From positions 186,001 through 250,000 of the forward strand of contig NZ_WTPY01000001.1 in the NCBI RefSeq assembly GCF_011378905.1: 64,000 nt of DNA, written 5' to 3'. Position numbers and translations under genes: made by a program. The notes beneath the pieces were generated by a model. It saw nothing but the letters and a program-made list of their open reading frames with translations. It had not been told where the DNA came from and searched no databases. This document shows, in pieces, positions 37,576 to 45,442 of the stretch (positions are counted from its first letter, which is position 1; every line of letters starts with the position of its first letter). The stretch is from Paraglaciecola sp. 20A4. GTDB taxonomy: Bacteria > Pseudomonadota > Gammaproteobacteria > Enterobacterales > Alteromonadaceae.

Positions 37576-37866
37576 AATCACTGTCATTAGATACTTATAT
37601 AGTGGTGAGTCAGAGTTGCGCATAGCCGATATTTATCGAGGTACACCAGCGTAAATTTATGTCTGGTGACTCTAGTGCTTTGTTTACTCAATAAGCTATT
37701 TTCCAAAATCCTATCAGCAGACTTATGATTGTTGGGTTAACCGCATCACTTTGTTAAATTTAATTATGCCTTCTATTAAATAGTACCAAGTAATGGCCCC
37801 TCAGCGCCTTCGCTGCAGGGCTTTTCGTTTAATTGATTGAAGGTTGCCAGTTACCAAGATGACTAA

Positions 37867-37947
37867 ATATTAGCTGAAACACTGACACCTCTTACTAATA
37901 AGCTGCAGCATGATGAATTTTTAGCGCGTTTTATCAAACAAGGTTAA
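37867..37947 (+). pseudogene. Short C-terminal-like coding remnant
   Basis: Between an in-frame TAA and the TAA at 37945-37947 the frame reads LAETLTPLTNKLQHDEFLAR and then FIKQG. The composition is protein-like and amphipathic, but there is no start codon. It could be the tail of the same decayed gene or of another. Family not recognised. Confidence 0.3.
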
Positions 37948-37999
37948 CGTCTGCTGATTTTGCGTTATACTGCGCGGGTCTTAATAAGTTGGGTGATAT

Positions 38000-38446
38000 A
38001 TGAAAGTTTGTGGTGTTGAAATAAATAGTAATGATGTGAATGTGTGTTTGTTATCGTTGGCTGAAGAGGTGTTTCAGTTACCGGATTTTCGCAGTCGTCG
38101 CTTGACCTTGACCGATATAAATAGCGCGAAAGACTTACGTTATTTTCAGCAAACTTTTGCCAAGTTAATGGCTGACTACTCAGTGGATAAAGTGGTTATT
38201 CGCCAGCGTCCAATGAAAGGTAAATTTGCCGGTGGTGCTGTAGGTTTTAAATTGGAAGCCGCTATTGAGCTAATTGCTGATTTAGATGTGACGATAATGT
38301 CACCCACAGATATTAAAGAATCGCTCAAACGCAACCCTGTGCATATTCCATATAGTGATACGGGTCTTAAAATTTATCAAGAAGTGGCGTTTAATACGGC
38401 GTTCGCATACTTGATGAAAGACAAGTACGCTCCGAAAGAAGACTAG
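38000..38446 (+). CDS. DUF3010 family protein
   Basis: A 148-residue cytoplasmic protein. It starts MKVCGVEINSNDVNVCLLSL and has VDKVVIRQRPMKGKFAGGAV and MSPTDIKESLKRNP, which fit DUF3010, a family of gammaproteobacteria without known function. The acidic residue after the first strand (VEINSNDV) recalls RNase H-like folds, but this is only a fold guess. Monocistronic with its own terminator. Confidence 0.85.
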   Translation: MKVCGVEINSNDVNVCLLSLAEEVFQLPDFRSRRLTLTDINSAKDLRYFQQTFAKLMADYSVDKVVIRQRPMKGKFAGGAVGFKLEAAIELIADLDVTIMSPTDIKESLKRNPVHIPYSDTGLKIYQEVAFNTAFAYLMKDKYAPKED

Positions 38447-38477
38447 TTATATTGGATTTTGTTATTTACTAATATAA

Positions 38478-38498
38478 AAGGCGCTTAGCGCCTTTTTT
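38478..38498 (+). terminator. Terminator after the DUF3010 gene
   Basis: AAGGCGC-TTA-GCGCCTT followed by a run of T. It lies between converging DUF3010 and Nramp genes. Confidence 0.85.
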
Positions 38499-38542
38499 AA
38501 TGCCCGTATTTTACTAACTGATATGCGTTATGAAAATGGTGG

Positions 38543-39769
38543 TTACATTATCGAGAATGATTTAAGCACTAAACGAATGCCTAAGCCCACAGATACTAAA
38601 AATACTAAAGCCCCCAATCCATTGGCTAACAAACCATTGGTGTGTTTGCCTAATAATGCTTTGTTATTCATAGTGTAAAGTAAGAAAGCGGCAATAATGG
38701 GTAGCAGTAACCCGTTAGCGAATTGAGCGCCGATAATAATATTAATGGGCTTTGCTCCACTTAAGGCAAATACCACCCCGACTATCAAGACACTCAGGCT
38801 TACGGAGCGAAACAATTTTTCCCGTGTTTTTTCATTGGGGTTAATAATTTCTGTTATGGCATAAGCCGTTGCAAGTGGCGCGGTCAGTGAGCTGCTTAAT
38901 CCTGCTGCGAGAAGGCCCGCTCCCAATAAGTACTTGGAAAAAGAACCAAAAAGAGGCTCTAGTTGAATCGCCATATCAGCCGCACTACTTGCCCCTAACC
39001 CTCTTGAAAATAAACTGGCTGCGGCTGTGGATACAATAAACATGGCGACTAAGCCGCCTAAGCCAATGGAGATCACTGAGTCAGCTCGGGCGGCAGATAA
39101 GTCAGCCTCTCCCTGCCAGCGCGCTTTGGCTGCTGAAGCATGCAAAAACAAATTATACGGCACCACAGTCGTGCCAATTAACGCAACCACTGTAATTAAA
39201 CTGTCGTCGGGCAGCGTTGGAGTAAATAATCCATGGGTAAATGCGGATAAATCTGGTTGGCTGACAACAAATGTGCCGATAAACGCCACGCCCATAAATA
39301 GCACCAGAACCATTAATAAGCGTTCAACCTGACGATAGCTACCCTGCCATAAAGCTAATCCTGCCAAGGTTGCGATGCTCAATATTGTCCAGGTAAAAGC
39401 CGTCTCATTTGGCTCATTTAGAATTGCACTAACACCCAATGCTGCGCCAGATAAATTTCCGGCTTCATAGGCTGCGTTGCCACCGTATAAGGCAACGGTG
39501 ATAAGGATAAATAACGGCCATTTGCAAATAGAGAATTGCAGGCTTTCTCGCAACGCTTCACCTAAGCCTTTTTGCGCTATGGTACCCAAACGACCTGACA
39601 TTTCTTGAAAAATAATGGTGGCAATAGTGGCAAACAACAACGCCCACAACAGCACGTAACCAAAATTAGCCCCAGCTAGCGTGCAAACCGTCACGGTGCC
39701 AGGGCCAATAAACGCTGCGGCTACTAAAGCACCTGGTCCAACATTTTTAAAAATATTCAGTGAGGGCAT
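38543..39769 (-). CDS. Nramp-family transporter lacking canonical metal-binding motifs
   Basis: A 408-residue membrane protein with about 11 hydrophobic segments and the Nramp/LeuT layout. It begins MPSLNIFKNVGPGALVAAAF, close to the Nramp start. The helix-1 motif DPGN is GPGT here (residues 22-25), and the helix-6 motif MPHN is VPYN (203-206), followed by the conserved LFLHAS. The metal-binding Asp and Met are therefore replaced. The substrate may not be Mn or Fe. The ATG at 39769 has GGAAT just before it; an ATG seven codons upstream is less likely. Divergent from the 5-oxoprolinase-like gene. Confidence 0.85.
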   Translation of the reverse strand: MPSLNIFKNVGPGALVAAAFIGPGTVTVCTLAGANFGYVLLWALLFATIATIIFQEMSGRLGTIAQKGLGEALRESLQFSICKWPLFILITVALYGGNAAYEAGNLSGAALGVSAILNEPNETAFTWTILSIATLAGLALWQGSYRQVERLLMVLVLFMGVAFIGTFVVSQPDLSAFTHGLFTPTLPDDSLITVVALIGTTVVPYNLFLHASAAKARWQGEADLSAARADSVISIGLGGLVAMFIVSTAAASLFSRGLGASSAADMAIQLEPLFGSFSKYLLGAGLLAAGLSSSLTAPLATAYAITEIINPNEKTREKLFRSVSLSVLIVGVVFALSGAKPINIIIGAQFANGLLLPIIAAFLLYTMNNKALLGKHTNGLLANGLGALVFLVSVGLGIRLVLKSFSIM

Positions 39770-39880
39770 TATTCCAATTCCTATGTGCACGCTTGGACGT
39801 ATCTAATGTCGTTAGGCAATATCAGTTAAGCATATTATCTCACGTGGATCATGAGCTAAGTTAGCAACTTAAAAAATGCA

Positions 39881-39910
39881 TATCAACATTATATTTATAA
39901 AATGTTGATA
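39881..39910. promoter_or_regulatory. Perfect 10-bp inverted repeat, operator-like
   Basis: TATCAACATT (39881-39890) and AATGTTGATA (39901-39910) are exact reverse complements with a 10-base AT-only spacer. It lies between the divergent Nramp-like and 5-oxoprolinase-like genes, 60 bases before the latter's ATG. It may be the binding site of the winged-helix regulator at 43787. Confidence 0.55.
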
Positions 39911-39970
39911 AATTGTCATTGTGTAGTTAGATTGAGTGTAGACAAAGCATTTAATCTGGAATGAAACCAT

Positions 39971-42900
39971 ATGAGCAGCGCAGCAGATAAACCGAATAAG
40001 CCTAATTCAAAGTCGAGTCAGGCGAGCAGCAATGCTGACAATTCGTGTTGGGATTTCTGGGTCGACCGCGGGGGGACGTTTACGGATATCGTAGCCAAAG
40101 ATCCACAAAATCGTTTGCTAACCAGAAAATTGCTCTCGGAAAACCCAACCGCTTATGAAGACGCAGCCATACAAGGCATTCGAGATTTTCTGAACATTGA
40201 GGCCAATGCGCCTATCCCAACGCATTTAATTGGCAGTGTCAAAATGGGCACGACGGTTGCGACCAATGCGTTGCTTGAACGAAAAGGTGAGCCCACTGTG
40301 CTGGCTATCACCCATGGTCTGCGTGATGTGCTAGAAATCGGTTATCAGGTGCGCCCCAAAACGTTTGCTCTGAATATTGAAAAGCCAGAAGTCTTATATC
40401 AAGACGTTATTGAAATCAGTGAACGTGTTGATAATGACGGTAACGTACTTGTGCCCTTAAATGAGCAAACTGTGGGCGTCAATCTTCAGCAGCAATATGA
40501 TGCTGGCTATCGCTCGGTAGCGATAGTACTAATGCATGCCTACAAATATCCAGAGCATGAATTGCGTATCGCGCAAATAGCAAAAGAAATCGGCTTTAGT
40601 CAAATCAGCACGAGCCATGATGTTAGCCCTATGGTGCGCATCGTACCCAGAGGTGATACCACTGTAGTTGATGCTTATTTGTCGCCCATTTTGCGTCGCT
40701 ACGTGCAGCAGGTTGGCGCCGCTATCGGTGCAAACACTGATGAGCAGTCCAAAGAAGAGCAGCAAAATAGCAACAGACGTTTACAGTTTATGCGTTCATC
40801 CGGCGGCTTAACCGCGGCCAGCAAATTCCAAGGGCGCGATGCGATTTTGTCAGGCCCCGCAGGTGGCATTATTGGTGCTGTGCGCACCAGTGAGCTAGCC
40901 GGTTTTAATAAAATTATTGGATTTGATATGGGAGGAACATCTACCGACGTTTCTCATTATGCCGGTGACTATGAGCGGGCATTTGAAACTCAAGTCGCAG
41001 GAGTGCGCATGAGCGTTCCTATGATGAGTGTGCATACTGTAGCCGCGGGCGGTGGTTCAGTGTTGCACTTTGACCAGCAGCGATTTCGGGTTGGGCCTGA
41101 ATCGGCTGGCGCATTCCCAGGGCCCATGTCTTATCGCAATGGTGGGCCACTTACTGTCACCGATGCGAATGTCTGTTTGGGGAAAGTCGATCCACGTTTT
41201 TTCCCTAAATTATTTGGCCCTGAGCACAACCAATCCATTGACGATAAAGTGGTTAAAACTGCCTTTAATACCATAGCGCAAAAACAGGGAATGGATGTCA
41301 GTGGCGAGCAAGTGGCTGAAGGCTTTTTAACCATTGCCATCGAGCATATGGCGCAAGCTATTAAAAAAATCTCTATCGAGCGTGGTTACGACGTACAACA
41401 ATACGCTTTGACTTGTTTTGGTGGTGCGGGGGGGCAGCATGCTTGTTTAGTGGCTGACCGTTTAGGTATGCAAACTATTTTTATTCACCCTTTTGCTAGT
41501 ATCTTATCGGCCTACGGTATGGGACTGGCGGATATTCGCAGCCAGCGCACCGAGACATTCCAACATGTTATGGCTGCCAGCAGTATGGTTGAATTGCAGC
41601 ACGCATTTGCTCGCCTGCAAACTCATACTGCTAATGAGTTGTTAGAACAAGGCATAACCAGTGATGCCCAGAGTCATAGTGCCAAGGTGTTTCTGCGTTA
41701 TCAGGGCACCGATACCACTTTGCCTATAGAGCAGGGGCCAATTGCACAAATGAAGGCTGAGTTCGAAGCGGTACATTTGGCACAGTATGGCTTTATCTCT
41801 TCACAGAAAGACATCGTTATTGAGTCTATATCCATGGAATCTGCGGGGGGCGGCCAGCATATAGATGAGCCTGTTTATCCCCTTACTGATAGTGCTAAAC
41901 CTGATGCGAAAGAAAGCACCCAAATTTTTTCTGCTGGTCAGTGGCATCATACCCCCATTTACTCGTTGAACGAGTTACTTCCAGGTCATAGTGTTCAGGG
42001 GCCGGCGATTATTATAGAAGACAACGGCACTGTCATTGTTGAGCCGCATTGGTCTGCAGCGATGACGGTCCACAAGCATTTAGTATTGAAAAAAGAGCAA
42101 GCTAGCGATTCGTCAAAAACGCAAGACACCGTGCAAGCAAGCCATGATAAAAGCCAACAAAGGACTGGAAGCCAAGTGCAGAGCGATCCAGTGATGGTGG
42201 AGATTTTTAATAATCAGTTTATGTCCATCGCCGAGCAAATGGGCATAGTGCTGCGCAATACGTCATCGTCGGTAAACATTAAAGAGCGGTTAGATTTTTC
42301 TTGTGCCGTGTTTGATTTAAGTGGCCGTTTAATCGCCAATGCGCCGCATATTCCGGTCCATTTAGGCTCAATGGATGCAACTGTTAAAGTATTAATCAAG
42401 AGTGGTTTGAGTATAGAAGTAGGTGATGTATTTATTCATAACGATCCCTTTAATGGCGGTTCGCATCTTCCTGATGTGACCGTGATCACGCCGATATTCG
42501 ATAAGCAAAATGAGCAGGTCATTTTCTATGTGGCCAGCCGAGCTCATCATGCTGATATAGGTGGGATCGCGCCGGGTTCCATGTCGCCAAATGCGAAAAC
42601 CATTATTGAAGAAGGGGTGATTATTCCCTGTATGAAACTGGTTTCAAAAGGGCAATTTTTACATGCTGAATTAGAAACCTTATTGCTCGGTGCAAAATAT
42701 CCTGTGCGTAATTTCAGCCAAAATGTAGCTGACTTGCATGCACAAATTGGCGCAAACCGCCGAGGCTACCAAGAGCTGCTCAAATTGGTGGACGAGCACT
42801 CCTTACCTGTGGTGAATAACTACATTCAACATATTATGGATAATGCTGAACAGAGTGTGCGTCGCACCATAGATTCGCTGCAAGGTGGCCAATACACCTA

Positions 42901-43720
42901 TAAAATGGACGGCGGCCTACAAATTTGCGTTAAGGTTGATGTTGACCGAGTCAATCGCAGTGCCTGTATTGATTTTACTGGCACCAGTGCGCAGCAACCT
43001 AACAATTTCAATGCGCCTGAGGCAATCACCCAAGCTGTGGTGTTATATGTGTTTCGTTGCTTGGTTGATAGTGATATTCCACTTAATGCAGGCTGTATGC
43101 GCCCGCTGACGATCATCGTGCCACAAGGCTCTATGCTTAATCCTGTTTATCCTGCTGCTGTGGTGGCTGGTAACGTGGAAGTCAGTCAGGCAGCCACCAA
43201 TGCCTTGTTTGGTGCGCTGGGTACCTTGGGTATGAGTCAAGGCACTATGAATAACCTAACATTTGGTAATGATGAATATCAATATTACGAAACTATATGT
43301 TCTGGAGCGCCCGCTGGCCCGGGTTTTAATGGCGCTGCGGCAGTACACACCCATATGACGAATTCACGCTTAACAGATCCTGAAATACTGGAATCGCGCT
43401 ATCCCGTGTTATTAGAGAAATTTATCATTCGCCGAGGTTCCGGTGGCAAGGGGCAATGGCATGCGGGGGATGGCATCGAAAGACGTATTCGTTTTTTGGC
43501 TGATATGCAGTGCGCTATTTTATCCGGTCATCGTGAAGTTCCCCTCGCTGGGGTAAAAGGTGGTCAAGCAGGAGAGCTTGGGCATAACTGGATTGAACGC
43601 CAAGGACAAAAGTGGTTCGATCTTGGTGGCAATGGTGAGACCGCGGTAAAATGCGCTGATGTTGTGGTGATTCAAACACCCACTGGTGGTGGCTTTGGCG
43701 CAGTTGACGAAGGCGAATAA
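39971..43720 (+). CDS. 5-oxoprolinase / hydantoinase A+B fusion protein
   Basis: A 1249-residue cytoplasmic ATP-dependent amidohydrolase. The HyuA-like part (about 28-700) begins FWVDRGGTFTDIVA and has GSVKMGTTVATNALLERKGE, SGPAGGIIGA and GFDMGGTSTDVSHYAG, the ASKHA ATP-binding motifs. A Ser/Gln-rich linker (about 715-738) leads to the HyuB-like part (about 740-1249) with IPVHLGSMDATVK, NDPFNGGSHLPDV and RAHHADIGG. This order equals eukaryotic/bacterial OplAH, which opens 5-oxoproline to glutamate; hydantoins are an alternative substrate. The following genes suggest a catabolic cluster. Confidence 0.92.
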   Translation: MSSAADKPNKPNSKSSQASSNADNSCWDFWVDRGGTFTDIVAKDPQNRLLTRKLLSENPTAYEDAAIQGIRDFLNIEANAPIPTHLIGSVKMGTTVATNALLERKGEPTVLAITHGLRDVLEIGYQVRPKTFALNIEKPEVLYQDVIEISERVDNDGNVLVPLNEQTVGVNLQQQYDAGYRSVAIVLMHAYKYPEHELRIAQIAKEIGFSQISTSHDVSPMVRIVPRGDTTVVDAYLSPILRRYVQQVGAAIGANTDEQSKEEQQNSNRRLQFMRSSGGLTAASKFQGRDAILSGPAGGIIGAVRTSELAGFNKIIGFDMGGTSTDVSHYAGDYERAFETQVAGVRMSVPMMSVHTVAAGGGSVLHFDQQRFRVGPESAGAFPGPMSYRNGGPLTVTDANVCLGKVDPRFFPKLFGPEHNQSIDDKVVKTAFNTIAQKQGMDVSGEQVAEGFLTIAIEHMAQAIKKISIERGYDVQQYALTCFGGAGGQHACLVADRLGMQTIFIHPFASILSAYGMGLADIRSQRTETFQHVMAASSMVELQHAFARLQTHTANELLEQGITSDAQSHSAKVFLRYQGTDTTLPIEQGPIAQMKAEFEAVHLAQYGFISSQKDIVIESISMESAGGGQHIDEPVYPLTDSAKPDAKESTQIFSAGQWHHTPIYSLNELLPGHSVQGPAIIIEDNGTVIVEPHWSAAMTVHKHLVLKKEQASDSSKTQDTVQASHDKSQQRTGSQVQSDPVMVEIFNNQFMSIAEQMGIVLRNTSSSVNIKERLDFSCAVFDLSGRLIANAPHIPVHLGSMDATVKVLIKSGLSIEVGDVFIHNDPFNGGSHLPDVTVITPIFDKQNEQVIFYVASRAHHADIGGIAPGSMSPNAKTIIEEGVIIPCMKLVSKGQFLHAELETLLLGAKYPVRNFSQNVADLHAQIGANRRGYQELLKLVDEHSLPVVNNYIQHIMDNAEQSVRRTIDSLQGGQYTYKMDGGLQICVKVDVDRVNRSACIDFTGTSAQQPNNFNAPEAITQAVVLYVFRCLVDSDIPLNAGCMRPLTIIVPQGSMLNPVYPAAVVAGNVEVSQAATNALFGALGTLGMSQGTMNNLTFGNDEYQYYETICSGAPAGPGFNGAAAVHTHMTNSRLTDPEILESRYPVLLEKFIIRRGSGGKGQWHAGDGIERRIRFLADMQCAILSGHREVPLAGVKGGQAGELGHNWIERQGQKWFDLGGNGETAVKCADVVVIQTPTGGGFGAVDEGE

Positions 43721-43754
43721 TATATAGCCATTATTAGTAGCAAGCCGATAAATG

Positions 43755-43772
43755 AAGTAAGTAAGTAAGTAA
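43755..43772. repeat. AAGT tetranucleotide tract
   Basis: Four copies of AAGT plus AA lie between the stop of the 5-oxoprolinase-like gene and the GTG of the regulator. TAA stops occur within the tract. It is short but of the type that can slip. Confidence 0.7.
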
Positions 43773-43786
43773 AAGAGAGTCATACC

Positions 43787-44359
43787 GTGAGTGAAAAAGA
43801 AAAACATGCCGACGAAACAGCGCAGCCTAAAGCAAATGAAAAGCCCGCACATGGGCACAAACAAAAAATTGTCTCTTCAGAGCATTTAGCGTCTTCTGAA
43901 AATTGGCCATTATCAGAAGTTGAGTACGGCATGACTGTCGTTTACAACGCGTTTTCACAATGGATGGTGCGCTGTGCAAGCGCATCGGGCATTGGCGAGC
44001 TTGCCGTATTAGATATTCTTATTTTGCACAATATCAATCATCGAGCACGAGAAAAACGCTTAAACGATATCGCCTTTATGCTTAATATTATTGACACCCA
44101 CACGGTTAATTACGCCATTAAAAAGTTGCTTAAGCTAGAATTAGTTGTCGGTAGTAAGCGTGGAAAAGAAATTTTTTATGCCACATCAGAAAAAGGCCGC
44201 GCAGCATGCGAAGAATATGGGCGGGTGCGCGAGCAATGCTTACTTGACGGATTAAAACTGTTAGATGTTGATGCCGACGAGCTCGTGAAGTTGGCCGCTA
44301 CACTTCGTTCTATGTCTGGTTTGTACGATCAGGCATCTCGAGCTGCTGCCTCTTTGTAA
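43787..44359 (+). CDS. MarR-like winged-helix transcriptional regulator
   Basis: A 190-residue cytoplasmic DNA-binding protein with GTG start and a GAGAG ribosome site. A hydrophilic N-terminal tail (about 1-40) precedes a winged-helix core (about 60-165): LAVLDILILHNINHR, KRLNDIAFMLNIIDTHTVNY (recognition helix) and LVVGSKRGKEIFYATSEKG (wing). It lies 66 bases after the 5-oxoprolinase-like gene and probably controls it; the inverted repeats at 39881 and 44551 are candidate sites. Confidence 0.82.
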   Translation: MSEKEKHADETAQPKANEKPAHGHKQKIVSSEHLASSENWPLSEVEYGMTVVYNAFSQWMVRCASASGIGELAVLDILILHNINHRAREKRLNDIAFMLNIIDTHTVNYAIKKLLKLELVVGSKRGKEIFYATSEKGRAACEEYGRVREQCLLDGLKLLDVDADELVKLAATLRSMSGLYDQASRAAASL

Positions 44360-44375
44360 CATGATGTGCAAATTT

Positions 44376-44401
44376 AGCCGCATTTTACGATGTAAGCGGC
44401 T
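44376..44401 (+). other. Hairpin downstream of the winged-helix regulator
   Basis: AGCCGC (44376-44381) pairs with GCGGCT (44396-44401), with an inner TTAC/GTAA pairing. No T-tract follows, so it is not a standard terminator. Confidence 0.4.
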
Positions 44402-44550
44402 GCATTTCACTCTTTAAGCCGCGTTAAATAGCGCATTAACACTTCTATAACATCTGAATATGGTCACTCATAGTTAGATTCAATTTTACAACTTCGGCTA
44501 CTCAATGGCATTGTCTATTCCTTAATTTTATTTGATTGGCGTTTTGCTGG

Positions 44551-44576
44551 TATCTCAGCAATGCCTAGCTGAGATA
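44551..44576 (+). promoter_or_regulatory. Perfect 9-bp inverted repeat abutting the start of the enoyl-CoA hydratase gene
   Basis: TATCTCAGC (44551-44559) and GCTGAGATA (44568-44576) with an 8-base loop end five bases before the GTG at 44582. The right arm contains GAGATA, the only purine-rich stretch that could act as ribosome site. It could be a protein operator or an RNA hairpin that blocks translation. Confidence 0.55.
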
Positions 44577-44581
44577 GAACC

Positions 44582-45364
44582 GTGCCAGAATCATCATCCG
44601 TTACCACTTCCATAAACGGCGCCGTGGCCGTTATTCGTTTTAATCGACCCGATAAACTTAATGCCTTCGATGAAAGTCAACGCAACGCCTTTCGTTATGC
44701 AGCAGAGCAGGTAAATAGCAACGACGATATACGCGTAGTTATTTTAACCGGTGAAGGCCGCGCTTTTAGTGCAGGAGCGGATCTAACAGAGCTTATGCCT
44801 GACGATCTCGATGTAGAAGAAGGGCTAATACAGTCATACAAACCCGCCCTTATGGCCATAACTCAAGCGCCTAAGCCTTGGATAAGCGCTATTAATGGTG
44901 CCGCAGCGGGTATAGGCAGTGCATTTGCTATGGCCTGTGATTTAACTGTTATGGGTGAAGGAGCTTATATTTATCAAGCTTTTAGCGCCATTGGCTTAAT
45001 CCCCGATGGTGGTGCAACTTGGCACTTAGCCCACACAGTCGGTCGTAAACGTGCATATGAACTTATTGCGCTAGGGACTAAATTAGGTGCTCAAGATTGC
45101 CTTAGTTTGGGGTTGTGTAACAAGGTCGTTAATGACGATGAGTTGCTTGAGCAGAGCATGTTGTTAGCGCAACAACTCTGCCAGAAAGCGCCACTGTCAT
45201 TGCGCTATGCCAAAGAAGCGCTTAATCAGGCGATGCACAGCGATTTAAGTCAAACGATTAACCATGAAGCGAAATTGCAAAACATATGTGCCCACAGCAA
45301 TGATGCGAAAGAAGGCAGCCGTGCATTTTTAGCTAAGCGTCCCGCAAAATTCACCGGCAATTAA
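44582..45364 (+). CDS. Enoyl-CoA hydratase/isomerase family protein
   Basis: A 260-residue crotonase-fold enzyme starting with GTG. The oxyanion-hole segments are GEGRAFSAGADLTEL and AINGAAAGIGSAFAMACDL. The phrase YQAFSAIGLIPDGGATWHL resembles PaaG-type isomerases and short-chain enoyl-CoA hydratases. No ATG occurs near the start, so the GTG after the 44551-44576 hairpin is used. It would act on an acyl-CoA made by the ligase 78 bases downstream. Confidence 0.88.
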   Translation: MPESSSVTTSINGAVAVIRFNRPDKLNAFDESQRNAFRYAAEQVNSNDDIRVVILTGEGRAFSAGADLTELMPDDLDVEEGLIQSYKPALMAITQAPKPWISAINGAAAGIGSAFAMACDLTVMGEGAYIYQAFSAIGLIPDGGATWHLAHTVGRKRAYELIALGTKLGAQDCLSLGLCNKVVNDDELLEQSMLLAQQLCQKAPLSLRYAKEALNQAMHSDLSQTINHEAKLQNICAHSNDAKEGSRAFLAKRPAKFTGN

Positions 45365-45442
45365 TGGTTTTTTCCGACCGCTTATAACGTATTTTCGCAC
45401 TTTAGGTTTTGCCTTTAAGTGACACTTAATTAGGAGAATGTA

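Larger units (their letters stand above)
37224..37999. other. 776-base gap between GST and DUF3010 genes with decayed sequence
   Basis: Holds the LacI-type remnant at 37385-37575 and a short C-terminal-like frame at 37867-37947. The rest is full of stops in all frames and shows no intact gene. It looks like eroded coding sequence rather than a regulatory region. Confidence 0.6.
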
